From contig NZ_VSRN01000001.1 of assembly GCF_008369915.1 (NCBI RefSeq), forward strand, positions 5,762,501-5,826,500: 64,000 nt of DNA. The letters run 5' to 3'. Origin of the DNA: Dyadobacter sp. UC 10 (GTDB lineage: Bacteria; Bacteroidota; Bacteroidia; Cytophagales; Spirosomataceae). The translations under genes were made by a program, and so were the position numbers. Positions 7,641 to 17,853 of this stretch are shown piece by piece. The first letter of the stretch is position 1. Each line of letters opens with the position of its first letter. The notes below the pieces were generated by a model. That model was not told the origin of the DNA and searched no databases. It saw only the letters and a program-made list of their open reading frames with translations.

Positions 7641-10112
7641 TCAAACCCGCCTGTTCATGATCTTCGTCACTTTTCGGGTTGCGCTGTCCGCTGCAATATT
7701 GCTCGCGGCTGTGGTGAAGGCCACGATGGTAATGGAACTTAAAGGCATTAAAATTGCGGCGATAACGGGCGATAATGCGCCGGTTACAGCAAAGGAAAGT
7801 CCGGCGATATTGTACAGAAGCGAAATTGCAAAGCTCTGTTTAATAATCCGTTGTCCTGATTTCGCGAGCCGGATATAAGCAGGCAGCAGCGACAATTGTG
7901 CGCCCTCCACGATTGCATCGCAGGCAGGGGAAAAGTTGTTGATATCATCTGAAACCGCCAGTCCAACGTCGCTTTGCCGGAGTGCGCCGGCATCGTTCAA
8001 TCCGTCGCCAACCATGAGTACATTCGCGCCCTGTTTTTGCAGATTGTGAATAAAATTGAGCTTCTCCTGCGGTTTTTGTTCAAAATGAATAGCACTGGCG
8101 TCTCCGAAAATACCGGTCAGGAATGCCTGGTCAGTTGGTTTGTCGCCGGAAAGGAGGAAGGTTTGAATGCCTGCCTTTTTCAATGCAGCAATCGTTTCCG
8201 CCAACTCCGCCCGGTACTTACTTTTGATCGTAAATTGACCGGTTACCTGCTCATTTATCGACACAAAAACCTCTGAATTACTGGTTGTTTCGCTTGCTTC
8301 CAAAGTAGCCCCGACCCAGCTTGCAGAACCGATCTTCACTTCTGTTTTTCCCCAGAGTGCGCGCATACCTTTGCCTGCCACTTCTGTAAAGCCCGTCAGT
8401 GTGCGGCGGCTTACTACAACTCCCGGTAAATGCCTGACGATCAGCCGGCTCAGCGGATGAGAAGACTGGACAGCCAGCGTTTTGATAATGGTCAGTTCAT
8501 CAATATCCAGATCGCGGCCTGTGTAATTGATCACTGCGTCATCGGACAAGGTAATAGTCCCGGTTTTATCAAAAACAACCGTATCAATATGCGACAGTCG
8601 CTCAATCGTGTGGGCGTTTTTTGGATAAAAACGATTTTTACCAAAGAGACTTAAAAGGTTACCATTTGTAAAGGTAGACGAAAGCAGCAGCGCACAGGGA
8701 CAGGCAACCAATAGGGTAGTGGTGAAAGCGAGAAATGCCGTTTCATGATTTTTGTATACGAAAAACCAGACAAGAAAAGTAACGACTGCGATAGCGAGGA
8801 CAGTGAGGGAAAAGTAGCGGTTGATCCTCCCCGCCAGTGTTTGGTTCGGATCCTCTTTTTCTTTGCTAAATGCTTCATTATTCCATAGTTGCGTTAAATA
8901 GCTCTGTGATACTTTTTGTAAAACTTCCAGTTCAATTGCAGTTCCTTTTTGCTTGCCGCCTGCGTAAATCGTGTCCCCTTTGTTGCAGGTCACGGGCTCG
9001 GCTTCACCTGTAACAATGCTGTAATCGATCAAGGCCTTTGCGCTTTTCAAAACGGAATCAGCAGGGATCAGCTCTTCGTTCCGAACCAGAATGTGATCAC
9101 CTTTATCCAGTTCGGTAATTGGCGTCCTGGTTTCTTCATTTGTATTTAAAACAGAAACTGCGACGGGGAAGTAGGATTTGTAATCGCGGTCGAAAGCAAT
9201 TCCCGCATAAGTTTTATCCTGAAAATACCGCCCGATCAGCATGAAGAACACAGCTCCAGCAAATGAATCGAAATAGCCGGGACCTGTTTGAAAAATGAAT
9301 TGATACAAACTGATCAGGAATACACAAAGCAATGCGAGGGCAATAGGTGCATCGATATTCAGGTAGCGCCCTTTCAGTGCCGACCATGCGGATTTGAAAA
9401 AATCAGCTGCACAATAAAAGAGTACCGGCAAGCTCAATGCCAGATTCAGCGAGCCAAACAGTAGCCGCAAATGCTGATCTGAACTGCTTTGACCCAAATG
9501 AAAATATTCCGGGAAGCTCAGCATCATGATGTTGCCGAATGCAAAACCTGCGATACCGATCTTATATATACGTACGCGGTTCCACTTCTGTTTTTGCTTT
9601 TCTTCCAGGTCGTCAAGGCTGAGGTAAGGTTCGTAACCGATGCGTGTAAGAAGCGTGGCAAGTGCGCTGAGCGAAATGCGGCTGGCTTCAAAAGTGATCC
9701 TTACCTTCTTTTCGGGGAAATTCACGACCGAGCTGCGCACGGCCGGATCGAGCCTGTACAAATGTTCGAGCAGCCAGATGCACGAGCTGCAATGCATTTT
9801 GGGCAGGTACCAGTTCACTGCGGTCAGCTTCCCGTCTGTGAATTCGATGAGCTTCGAGGAAACTTCCGGGAGGTCGAGGTGGTCAAATTTCCCGTTGTAG
9901 AAACCCGGATCCGGCGAAATGCCCTGCGCGCCGCCGATCGTGTAATAGCGACATAAGTCGCTCTCCTTCAACAGGTCATAAACCAGTACGCAGCCTTCGC
10001 AGCAGAAAGTATGATCGTCATTGTGAATTACTTCATGCTTACATTCCTCACCGCAATGGTAGCAGGTATGTGAAGTTTGGGTATCTATTTTGGAAAATAA
10101 AAAGGTGCTCAT
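7641..10112 (-). CDS. ccoI: Copper-transporting P-type ATPase, CcoI/FixI type
   Basis: P1B-type ATPase of 823 residues that exports copper across the inner membrane for cbb3 oxidase assembly. The N-terminus has a cysteine-rich module (CYHCGEEC then CCEGC) typical of the CcoI-specific domain, then a heavy-metal-associated domain with MHCSSCIW, transmembrane helices, the CPC motif (VACPCALL, about 470), the phosphorylation loop DKTGTIT (about 513) and the hinge MVGDGLNDAGAL. It is the first gene of the cco operon, 65 bases before ccoS. The divergent neighbour starts 178 bases away. Confidence 0.93.
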   Translation of the reverse strand: MSTFLFSKIDTQTSHTCYHCGEECKHEVIHNDDHTFCCEGCVLVYDLLKESDLCRYYTIGGAQGISPDPGFYNGKFDHLDLPEVSSKLIEFTDGKLTAVNWYLPKMHCSSCIWLLEHLYRLDPAVRSSVVNFPEKKVRITFEASRISLSALATLLTRIGYEPYLSLDDLEEKQKQKWNRVRIYKIGIAGFAFGNIMMLSFPEYFHLGQSSSDQHLRLLFGSLNLALSLPVLFYCAADFFKSAWSALKGRYLNIDAPIALALLCVFLISLYQFIFQTGPGYFDSFAGAVFFMLIGRYFQDKTYAGIAFDRDYKSYFPVAVSVLNTNEETRTPITELDKGDHILVRNEELIPADSVLKSAKALIDYSIVTGEAEPVTCNKGDTIYAGGKQKGTAIELEVLQKVSQSYLTQLWNNEAFSKEKEDPNQTLAGRINRYFSLTVLAIAVVTFLVWFFVYKNHETAFLAFTTTLLVACPCALLLSSTFTNGNLLSLFGKNRFYPKNAHTIERLSHIDTVVFDKTGTITLSDDAVINYTGRDLDIDELTIIKTLAVQSSHPLSRLIVRHLPGVVVSRRTLTGFTEVAGKGMRALWGKTEVKIGSASWVGATLEASETTSNSEVFVSINEQVTGQFTIKSKYRAELAETIAALKKAGIQTFLLSGDKPTDQAFLTGIFGDASAIHFEQKPQEKLNFIHNLQKQGANVLMVGDGLNDAGALRQSDVGLAVSDDINNFSPACDAIVEGAQLSLLPAYIRLAKSGQRIIKQSFAISLLYNIAGLSFAVTGALSPVIAAILMPLSSITIVAFTTAASNIAADSATRKVTKIMNRRV

Positions 10113-10290
10113 CGTCAGAAACTGTTATTCCTTCCTCAAAATTGGTGCGATGAGAGAGGATAACGGATGAGTTGGGTAAGGTAGAAAAATGACTTTTGTC
10201 AGAAATCATTTCAGCGGGCAATTAATTTGGCAAAAAAATGCCTAATATCATGTTTCCAGCAGACATTCTGAAACGTTCCCAGACAAGAAA

Positions 10291-11046
10291 ATGAAAACGA
10301 AACTGACACTATTATTACTGCTCACGGTGACCATTTGCCGGGCGCAACTGCCCGCTGCGGATGCTTTGAAAACGTCCAAAGGACCATTGAATATCCAGCC
10401 GCTCAACCATGCAACGATGGCGCTTACCTGGAACGGGAGAACGATTTACGCAGACCCTTACGGTGGTGCGAAAACGTTTCAGGGCATTGCAGCCCCAGAC
10501 CTGATCCTGATCACCGACATTCACGGCGACCATTTTGATGCTGCTACACTGGGCGAGCTGGATCTTGGAAAAGCGATTATTGTAGCCCCGCCGGCGGTTA
10601 TTGAAAAAATGTCTGATAAAATGAAGGAAAAAGCCGTACCGGTCGCAAACGGTCAAACTATCAGCAAACTGGATATTTCGATCACAGCTATACCGATGTA
10701 CAACCTGCCCGAATCGGCGGAATCGCGGCATCCGAAGGGAAGGGGGAATGGGTATGTGCTGAAATTCGGTGACAAAAGCGTGTATATCAGCGGCGACACC
10801 TCGGGTATTCCTGAAATGCGGGCGCTAAAAAATATCGATGCCGCATTCGTTTGCATGAATTTGCCGTATACCATGGATATCAAGGAAGCTTCTTCGGCTG
10901 TACTCGATTTCAAACCAAAGATCGTTTATCCTTATCACTACCGCGGCCAGAACGGACTGAGCGATACTGAGGCATTCAAAAAAATAGTGAATGAAGGCGA
11001 TAAGGCGATCGATGTGCGGCTGAGGGATTGGTATTCTATTAAATAG
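10291..11046 (+). CDS. Exported MBL-fold metallo-hydrolase (UlaG-like)
   Basis: Protein of 251 residues with a signal peptide (MKTKLTLLLLLTVTICRAQ) and a compact beta-lactamase fold. The metal motif appears as DIHGDHFD, so the usual first histidine of HxHxDH is aspartate. Later ligands are GDTSG near 170 and H in YPYHYRG near 218. The family includes periplasmic hydrolases of unknown substrate; no substrate can be read here. It diverges from ccoI and is closed by a strong hairpin shared with the convergent chaperone gene. Confidence 0.8.
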   Translation: MKTKLTLLLLLTVTICRAQLPAADALKTSKGPLNIQPLNHATMALTWNGRTIYADPYGGAKTFQGIAAPDLILITDIHGDHFDAATLGELDLGKAIIVAPPAVIEKMSDKMKEKAVPVANGQTISKLDISITAIPMYNLPESAESRHPKGRGNGYVLKFGDKSVYISGDTSGIPEMRALKNIDAAFVCMNLPYTMDIKEASSAVLDFKPKIVYPYHYRGQNGLSDTEAFKKIVNEGDKAIDVRLRDWYSIK

Positions 11047-11094
11047 TGGATGAGGCGTAGTGTTTGCTTCGCGTCTCCTCAATTATTTCTGATC

Positions 11095-11148
11095 CCGGCT
11101 AACTAAAACGGCCTCCCTGGTTTCAGGAAGGCCGTTTTAGTTAGCCGG
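11095..11148. terminator. Bidirectional terminator hairpin
   Basis: A near-perfect hairpin: a 20-bp arm beginning CCGGCTAACTAAAACGGCCT, one mismatch, three more pairs and a short loop. It lies between two convergent genes (ends at 11046 and 11156) and so probably serves both. Confidence 0.85.
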
Positions 11149-11155
11149 ACGTTTT

Positions 11156-11752
11156 TTACTTCCGCTGTAAAACCTGCGGCAGGCCGGTTTTTCTGGTGGA
11201 GGCTGCTGCGGCATTGATACCCAGATTTTTCATAATATCAGAGGTCAGGTTGTTCGTGGAATCTTTTGCGTAAAGCACAACCGGCCAGATATCGCCGCCA
11301 TTCGGGTTCAGGTCCATTCGCAGCAGGAATGCATACCCGTTTTGTCTGCCTGCGAAAACGATCGCCTCGTTCACTTTTTGTTTAATCGGTTCAAATTTTT
11401 TGGAATAGTATGACCGAAGCTCGTTCATCGAGCTGGCTTCGAAATCTTCATACGACTTTTTCAGATTTTCCAGTTCCAAAGCCTTGTCGCGCAGGATCGC
11501 CTGGTCTGCGCTGGATGAGGCCAGCTTTTCCAATGCGTCAGATTTAACTTTGAATTCGTCATACTTACTTTTCAGGATCTTGTCGTATTGTTCCCCTTTC
11601 ACCACGATTTCCTGGTTCAGTTTTTTGAATTCGGGCATGTTTTCAAGAATGTGCTGCTGGTCAACGTAACCTATTTTCTGGTCATTGGTCTGCCCGAAGG
11701 CGTTCGTGATACAAAAAAACAGACAGGCGGAAAGTACAGTTAATGCTTTCAT
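11156..11752 (-). CDS. OmpH/Skp family periplasmic chaperone
   Basis: Exported protein of 198 residues with a signal peptide ending at FGQ (about residue 21) and a long alpha-helical, charged middle (residues 45-135) typical of the Skp tentacles. It begins with the GYVDQQHILENMPEFKKLNQ region characteristic of the family. Skp-like proteins hold unfolded outer-membrane proteins in the periplasm. The C-terminal 40 residues are longer than in E. coli Skp. It is a single gene. Confidence 0.85.
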   Translation of the reverse strand: MKALTVLSACLFFCITNAFGQTNDQKIGYVDQQHILENMPEFKKLNQEIVVKGEQYDKILKSKYDEFKVKSDALEKLASSSADQAILRDKALELENLKKSYEDFEASSMNELRSYYSKKFEPIKQKVNEAIVFAGRQNGYAFLLRMDLNPNGGDIWPVVLYAKDSTNNLTSDIMKNLGINAAAASTRKTGLPQVLQRK

Positions 11753-11917
11753 TATGATTGCGTTGTTTGGTAAAAGTTAGAACATACAGCAATAACGGTA
11801 TTTTTAGTTATGGTATTGGGTTAAAAAATGTTAAAATCTCCCAGGCTGATTTTTACCTGATTTTCCCAACTAAAATCGGCGGATTCGTGTTGAAATGAGT
11901 ATCGAACTCCGTTACTC

Positions 11918-13048
11918 ATGATGAAATCTTACTGGCCTGAAAAGCACACCACCCCGGTTTTAAAGAAAAACCAACCCGACGATTCTTATAAATTCCAACC
12001 GTTGCCCAGTCCTGTGGGCGAATATCCTTACCACCTTCCGCTCAAAAATGTATTACCAGAGGTGGATCCCGATAAACTTGTTTTTCACATGCTGGGAGAC
12101 ACCGGCAGTGTCTACAACCCTGATTTTCAGAAGCTGGTTGTTGCCGAGATGGTCAAGCAGTATGAGGCTCAGGACGATACCGAAGACAAGCCGCGGTTCC
12201 TGTATCATTTGGGGGACATTGTTTACAATTTTGGGGAAGCGAGCCAGTATCACCGGCAGTTTTTTGAGCCTTTTCAGAAATATCCCGGTCCTATTTTCGC
12301 GATTCCGGGAAACCATGACAGTGATGTAAATCCTTATGGGAGAACTCCTTATAAGAGCCTGGAGCCATTTTCAGCAGTGTTCTGCACGGCTGAATCACAA
12401 ACGGTTGCATTCAGTAATAACGCAGTACGGAAGAGTATGGTGCAGCCCAATGTGTACTGGACGCTGGTAACACCCCTGGCGAATATCATCGGCATGTATG
12501 GAAACGTGACGAAATTCGGCCTGATCACACCCGAACAGCGAAGCTGGCTGATTGACGAGCTGAAAGCTGCGGACCGGCAGCGGCCTGACAAGGCGATCAT
12601 TTTGTGCATTCACCACGCGCCCTATTCAGCGGATGTCAACCACGGATCAAGCCTATATATGATCGATTTTCTGGATAAGGCATTTGAAGAAGCAGGTGTA
12701 CGTCCCGACGTGGTTTTCAGCGGGCACGTCCACAATTACCAGCGGTTTTCCAAAACGTACCCCGACGGCAGGAATGTCCCGTTTGTAGTGGCAGGGGGTG
12801 GCGGTTATGATGAGCTGCATCCGGTAGCTACTACATTTGACCCGCGGTTTACATCAGAAAATGCACTATTTGACGGAGTAACCCTGGAAAATCACTGTGA
12901 CACCAAGCACGGTTTTCTCAAAGTGACAGTTGAGAAAAAGGAACGTGGTATAGAGATCAGGGCGGGGTTTTACACGTTGCCTCACGAAAAGCGCAGCAGG
13001 CCGGGTATTAACGCCGACCTGGCTGATCACTTTTCCCTGATGGTATGA
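11918..13048 (+). CDS. Calcineurin-like metallophosphoesterase
   Basis: Protein of 376 residues with the full dimetal phosphoesterase signature: GDTGS (about 67), YHLGDIVYN (about 102), GNHDSD (about 130), a HH pair in CIHHAPYS (about 230) and SGHVHNYQRF (about 268). No signal peptide is evident, so a cytoplasmic location is likely. The layout resembles purple-acid-phosphatase-like enzymes, but the substrate is not readable. It faces the sugar dehydrogenase gene with nine bases between the two stops. Confidence 0.85.
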   Translation: MMKSYWPEKHTTPVLKKNQPDDSYKFQPLPSPVGEYPYHLPLKNVLPEVDPDKLVFHMLGDTGSVYNPDFQKLVVAEMVKQYEAQDDTEDKPRFLYHLGDIVYNFGEASQYHRQFFEPFQKYPGPIFAIPGNHDSDVNPYGRTPYKSLEPFSAVFCTAESQTVAFSNNAVRKSMVQPNVYWTLVTPLANIIGMYGNVTKFGLITPEQRSWLIDELKAADRQRPDKAIILCIHHAPYSADVNHGSSLYMIDFLDKAFEEAGVRPDVVFSGHVHNYQRFSKTYPDGRNVPFVVAGGGGYDELHPVATTFDPRFTSENALFDGVTLENHCDTKHGFLKVTVEKKERGIEIRAGFYTLPHEKRSRPGINADLADHFSLMV

Positions 13049-13057
13049 GTTTACGAT

Positions 13058-15892
13058 TTATTGCTGGAACTTGATTTTAGTGACCGACATCAAAGGTTCG
13101 ATCGCCTGTGCATTGTCATTTTTAAATACAAAATACAGGTCGTGTTTGCCTTTGGTCGGCTCGATTTTCACAACTACCGGCTTGCGAACCGGGCGCGTGA
13201 AAGTCTTCGGTTTTTCACCAGGTTGCAGGTTTTTATTTTGGTTTTCGAGATCGGCCATGATTTTCGCCATATTCAGTTCGGGCGCAACTTCCACCTCCTC
13301 TTTGCCAAGCAAAGTACCGGTTGGGCTGTCGAGCCTTACTTCAATGGTCCCACCAACGGCGCCCTCCCGTTTCTGAGCCGCAGCCGCAAATTCAAGCTTA
13401 TCGATTCCGGTGAGGTCGATTTCCTTGAAAGTCATGAAACTGTTGGCAAAAGCCATCGCCAGAAACCCTGCGCCCTGGGAACCAATCGCTTTCATTTCCG
13501 CTCCTTTCACTGTGGCTGCATCGGAAACGGTCAGCTCGGGATTTCTTAAAATGATCATTTCTTCCGTAGTCTGTGCCGGTACTGCCTTGCTGCCGCTTAC
13601 AGCTCTGTCGGTAAATGCCGCCCGGATAAGCAGGGTACCTTTTCCATTGTCACGTGCGGGAATTTTGGGGGTGTATTCTCCTTTTACCGGTAACGTGCTC
13701 AAAGTTTTGTCGGTGCTGTTGAGGATGTATTTCACGATGACCTCTGCGTCGGCTACCGGCAAGGCAGGGTGGGCGGCCATTGCTACTTCGCCCCAAACGC
13801 CGGAACCGCCTTCGAGTACTTTTTTCACAAGCATTTCGGTCACGCCCGGTTTGCCTTTGTATTTGTTCGAAATGTCAGCGAAGGAAGGGCCTATGGATTT
13901 GGTGTTTGGCTGATGGCATACTTTACAATCACTTTTGCCAATAAGTACCTGTGCCACTGCGAACTGCGTTGAGGCATCCACGCTCCGCTGGCCCTGGATT
14001 ACCTCGGCATAATCAAATCCTTCGGATGCGTAATCGATGCTTACAGCTACCTGGTCAGGACTGATCTTGCCGTCGGAAAGGCTGCCGTCTTCCTTGTCGG
14101 CGACGTCGATGCTGTAAGGAATGGGTTTGCCTGCAAAGAAAAAGGTTTGGTTCCCTTCAATATTGACGGCTACTTTCGGTGGCTCGTTACCGGCAATGAT
14201 TTTGAGAGATTGACTGTTACTCGCGCCTTTCGAATCTGTGACTACCAGATTTGCCGTATAAATTCCAGGTTTGTCAAAGCTTGCAGTCGCATGCTCGGTA
14301 GTGTAGGTCTTTATCGTGCCACCCGGGCCCATTATTTTCCAGCTGTATTTCAATGGATCTCCGTCAAAATCCCTCGTTCCTTCGGCAGATAATTTGGCCT
14401 GGAAGGGCACGGTACCTCCCTTTTTATCCACCGATACCTGCACGACCGGCTTCCTGTTACCGCCATTGTATTCAATCCGGATCAGCCGGGAGTTGTCGCT
14501 CTTTTTAAACCAGTTACTGCCATATTCCAACACATACAGATCCCCGTTTGGCCCGAATTTGATATCGATCGGCTGCACCGGGTGATAGTTGGGCGCAACG
14601 CGTTCCATCGACAGATAGTCGCCTTTTGAATCCATAGAAATGGCCATAATCCAGCCGCGGGAGAAATCTGCGGCAATCCATTTACCCTCATAATAAGCTG
14701 GCCACGGTCGCTTTGGTGCTTTGAAGTCGGCCCGGTGATAAATCGGTCCGCCAGTAGCGCTGCGGGATCCCGAGCCTACCATCGGAAATTTTTCCGAAAT
14801 CCCGTAAGGATAATAAATGAAGCTCGGCGCGGTCGGAAGTAGTTCCTGCAAACCGGTGTTATTGGGCGAGGTATTGATGAGATTTTTAGGGTCTTTCCGG
14901 GCTAGCGGCTTATTGGCCGCATAGTCGTAAACCGGGAATGCCTGATCATTTCCTACAAACCACGGCCATCCGAAGTTTCCGGGCTTGCGGGCCTGGTTCA
15001 GTTCGTCATAACCCATCGGGCCGATCTCTGAATCTTCGGCTGCATCCGGGCCTACTTCACCCCAGTACAAATAGCCTGTTTTGCTGTCAACAGAAATGCG
15101 CCAGGGGTTTCTGTGGCCCATGGAATAGATCTCCGGCCTCGTTTTTGCGGTTCCTTTCGGGTAAAGATTTCCTTCCGGAATGGTGTAGGTGCCGTCTGGC
15201 TCAGGATGGATTTTGAGGATTTTACCACGAAGATCGTTGGTATTGCCCGCGTGCCCCTGGTCATCCCAGCTGGCCCTGCCGGGGCGCTCGTCGGTCTGGG
15301 CCGCTTTCTGGTTTCCGGTATTGTTACCGACTGTCAGATAAAGGTTTCCTGCTTTGTCCCAGGTCATTCCGCCGCCGGTGTGGCAGCATACTTCGCGCTG
15401 GGTTTCTACCTCGAGTAACACTTTCTTGGAACGCTCTGCAAGCTGTTCATCTTTGATCTCCCAACGCGCAAGAATATGCTTTTTCTCGGTAGGATGGGCG
15501 TAGTAGAGGTAAATCCAGTGGTTTTTTGCATAATTAGGGTCCAATGTCAGCCCCATCAATCCTTCTTCCGCCTCGCGGCTAACACCCTCTGCGCTGGTAT
15601 ATTTGGTATTCACCGGTATGGTCGCGATCAGGTCGGTAGACTTGGTTGCCGGGTTATATCTTTTCAGTGCCCCTTTTCGCTCCGCAATAAACACGGAACC
15701 GTCCGGAAGTACTTCGAAAACCATCGGTTCGTCGAGATTATCCGAAACTACAATAGGAGTAAAGCGGCTGTCGTCGGGTTTTGTAGGTTGGTCTCGCTGC
15801 GTAAATGCTGCCATTCCAAGCAGGGCTATTACTTTACAGGTATTCTTAAAAAGCCGTGTTGAGCCGGCATGGAACAAGGAAAGTTTTGTCAT
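13058..15892 (-). CDS. Multidomain sugar dehydrogenase with PKD and cytochrome c domains
   Basis: Large exported protein of 944 residues. Residues 45-470 form a glucose/sorbosone dehydrogenase beta-propeller (motifs CCHTGGGMTWD, SMGHRNPWRIS and GDLYVLEYG). Residues 475-575 look like a PKD domain. A haem c site CKVCH lies near 656 in a small cytochrome domain, followed by a possible carbohydrate-binding beta domain to the end. Such proteins oxidise sugars in the periplasm, here with a built-in electron acceptor. PQQ dependence is assumed from the family. It is a single gene upstream of the LytTR system, with 62 bases between. Confidence 0.8.
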   Translation of the reverse strand: MTKLSLFHAGSTRLFKNTCKVIALLGMAAFTQRDQPTKPDDSRFTPIVVSDNLDEPMVFEVLPDGSVFIAERKGALKRYNPATKSTDLIATIPVNTKYTSAEGVSREAEEGLMGLTLDPNYAKNHWIYLYYAHPTEKKHILARWEIKDEQLAERSKKVLLEVETQREVCCHTGGGMTWDKAGNLYLTVGNNTGNQKAAQTDERPGRASWDDQGHAGNTNDLRGKILKIHPEPDGTYTIPEGNLYPKGTAKTRPEIYSMGHRNPWRISVDSKTGYLYWGEVGPDAAEDSEIGPMGYDELNQARKPGNFGWPWFVGNDQAFPVYDYAANKPLARKDPKNLINTSPNNTGLQELLPTAPSFIYYPYGISEKFPMVGSGSRSATGGPIYHRADFKAPKRPWPAYYEGKWIAADFSRGWIMAISMDSKGDYLSMERVAPNYHPVQPIDIKFGPNGDLYVLEYGSNWFKKSDNSRLIRIEYNGGNRKPVVQVSVDKKGGTVPFQAKLSAEGTRDFDGDPLKYSWKIMGPGGTIKTYTTEHATASFDKPGIYTANLVVTDSKGASNSQSLKIIAGNEPPKVAVNIEGNQTFFFAGKPIPYSIDVADKEDGSLSDGKISPDQVAVSIDYASEGFDYAEVIQGQRSVDASTQFAVAQVLIGKSDCKVCHQPNTKSIGPSFADISNKYKGKPGVTEMLVKKVLEGGSGVWGEVAMAAHPALPVADAEVIVKYILNSTDKTLSTLPVKGEYTPKIPARDNGKGTLLIRAAFTDRAVSGSKAVPAQTTEEMIILRNPELTVSDAATVKGAEMKAIGSQGAGFLAMAFANSFMTFKEIDLTGIDKLEFAAAAQKREGAVGGTIEVRLDSPTGTLLGKEEVEVAPELNMAKIMADLENQNKNLQPGEKPKTFTRPVRKPVVVKIEPTKGKHDLYFVFKNDNAQAIEPLMSVTKIKFQQ

Positions 15893-15954
15893 ATTTCAGT
15901 AAAAAAGAGTATACTGGAAATATAGCAATATTTCGATAAAAAACTGGCGTCAAC

Positions 15955-16737
15955 CTATTTCCCCATCCAATACTTAAAGTCACCCACTTTCTCGCGGCTT
16001 ACCAGGGCTTCCTTGTTATGCCCGGGCCTTAGTGTGAGCGCTAGCCGGTTACCGAAATAAGGGTCGATTTTCTCCACTGCCTTGTGACTCACCATCATAC
16101 TTCTGTTGATTCTGAAAAACCGCGATGGGTCAAGCGCTTCGGCAAGTTCGTCGAGCGTGTAATCTACGAGCATTTTCTGGTTGGTATCAGTCATGAAAAA
16201 GCTGTAACGGTCGTCGGTAAAGAAGTAGGCGATTTCGCTTACCTCGATCGAAAGCATCTTTTGGCCCTGTTTTACCAAAAACCGCTGCCTGTACTCCACT
16301 GCAGATGTCTGGCGGAAATCTTCCAGTAGCTTTTTGATTCCTGCCAGCGGGTCTACCTCAGGCTGGGTCCTCATTTTTTCGAATTTTTGGAGGCTTCTCT
16401 GCAAATCCTCGCGATGCACCGGTTTGAGCAGATAATCAATGCTGTTGAGCCTGAATGCCTGCAAAGCATATTCATCGTAAGAGGTCGTGAAGATAATCGT
16501 GCTGGTTACCTCTGTTTGATTGAATATTTCAAAGCTTTGACCATCAGATAGTTCTATATCCAAAAAAATCAGATCCGGGTCGGGTTTTTTTGCCTCCCGG
16601 TTAGTTTGGAGCCACTCAACGGTTTCCTGAATGCTGTCCGTAACCCCCGAGATCAAAAGGTGGGGGGCTGTTTCGGTGAGCAATTTTCTGAGCCTTCTTA
16701 CGGACAGATCTTCGTCTTCTACTATTAATGCGTTCAT
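15955..16737 (-). CDS. LytTR-family response regulator
   Basis: Cytoplasmic two-component regulator of 260 residues: a receiver domain at 1-120 with the acidic pair E7/D8 and phospho-acceptor D60 (FLDIELSDG), a conserved K at LKPVHRED, then a LytTR DNA-binding domain at about 165-258. Nine bases separate it from the upstream sensor kinase gene, and a second kinase lies just beyond, so all three probably work together. Its targets cannot be read from the window. Confidence 0.9.
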   Translation of the reverse strand: MNALIVEDEDLSVRRLRKLLTETAPHLLISGVTDSIQETVEWLQTNREAKKPDPDLIFLDIELSDGQSFEIFNQTEVTSTIIFTTSYDEYALQAFRLNSIDYLLKPVHREDLQRSLQKFEKMRTQPEVDPLAGIKKLLEDFRQTSAVEYRQRFLVKQGQKMLSIEVSEIAYFFTDDRYSFFMTDTNQKMLVDYTLDELAEALDPSRFFRINRSMMVSHKAVEKIDPYFGNRLALTLRPGHNKEALVSREKVGDFKYWMGK

Positions 16738-16746
16738 TGATGTCTT

Positions 16747-17853
16747 TCAGGATATTAATGGCAATGTTACTGTAAAAAATTCATGGTTGCTGTCAATCAC
16801 GGGTTCGGACAATTCCGGCTTATATGCATGGAGCAGGCGGTATTTGGTCATGATATTAACCAGTCCCACCCGCGTGGATTCGAAATTTTCTGTACCTGCG
16901 GTGATTGTTTTTTTCTGCAGATTATTCCGGACCATCAGTTGCCCTTCCTGGGTACTCAGGATAAAAATGGTCAGCGGCTTGCTTGCCCGGATTACATTAT
17001 GCTTTACCGCATTTTCAACCAGCAACTGAAGGGTCATAGGAGGGATCCGGTGCTGGAGATAGCCGGCTTCGACATGAATGTAGAGCTTCATCCCTTCGCC
17101 GTACCTTGTTTTGAGGAGGTGCCCGTAGGATTCAATAAAAGAAAGCTCGCGTTGAAGCGTAGTGAGCTGCCCGAACGCATCGTCATCGCGTGATGCGTGG
17201 TTCGTTTGCAGCAGGTACCTGTACACCCGTGCCATCTCGTCTACAAACTCCTCCGCTTTCTCAGGGTCTTCGGCTATCAGTGTGGAAAGGGAGTTCAGTG
17301 TATTGAAAAGGAAATGCGGGCTGATCTGCGCTTTCAAACCTTCCAGCTGGCCGCTGACATTCTCCTTTATCAATCTCTCTTTATTTACTTCCTGCTGCTT
17401 CCAGTGACTGAGTGCGTAAAAAGACTCCTGGATTCCGATCACCAGAATGATCGCACCCAGGTTAAAGAAATAAACGACGAATACCGTGCTGATTGTGAGC
17501 GTTGAGCCGAATAGCCGGTATTTGAGGTAAATCGTCGCGACAATGGCGAGGAAAATCGCCGAAAATATTGCATGGCTGCCTATGGAGGCAAATAACCTTT
17601 TCACAGTATGGTCAAGCCCTGCATAATTTTTTGCAATGCGCGCCTGCACTTTCGACTGGATCGAGAAAGTCACCGTGAGAATGGCAAGATTGACCAGTGT
17701 GGCGCCGGTGAAAGTTTTCCAGTCGGCAAAAACGCCGGGGCCGATCATAAGATAATTGAAAAATAGCAGGAACACCGGCATGGTCAGCGCGTATGACCAG
17801 CGGCTCGACAAGCTGAATGCTTCTGCGAATTTTTCAAAAACTGATTTTTTCAT
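16747..17853 (-). CDS. LytS-like sensor histidine kinase (His_kinase family)
   Basis: Membrane kinase of 368 residues with about four N-terminal helices (20-155), a short coiled linker and a His_kinase domain. The phospho-accepting region reads ISPHFLFNTLNSLSTLI (about 178), and a degenerate ATPase domain has the N-box LVENAVKHN. No periplasmic sensor domain is visible, so the stimulus is probably sensed in or near the membrane. It is directly upstream of the LytTR regulator and homologous to the next gene, which probably arose by duplication. Confidence 0.88.
   Translation of the reverse strand: MKKSVFEKFAEAFSLSSRWSYALTMPVFLLFFNYLMIGPGVFADWKTFTGATLVNLAILTVTFSIQSKVQARIAKNYAGLDHTVKRLFASIGSHAIFSAIFLAIVATIYLKYRLFGSTLTISTVFVVYFFNLGAIILVIGIQESFYALSHWKQQEVNKERLIKENVSGQLEGLKAQISPHFLFNTLNSLSTLIAEDPEKAEEFVDEMARVYRYLLQTNHASRDDDAFGQLTTLQRELSFIESYGHLLKTRYGEGMKLYIHVEAGYLQHRIPPMTLQLLVENAVKHNVIRASKPLTIFILSTQEGQLMVRNNLQKKTITAGTENFESTRVGLVNIMTKYRLLHAYKPELSEPVIDSNHEFFTVTLPLIS

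Noticed and set aside
10188..10203. TGA-N6-TCA (AATGACTTTTGTCAGA) between ccoI and the MBL gene as an Fnr-type site
   Set aside because: Only the inner three bases of each arm pair, and no -7 box lies at the expected distance on the ccoI side, so it is too weak to call.
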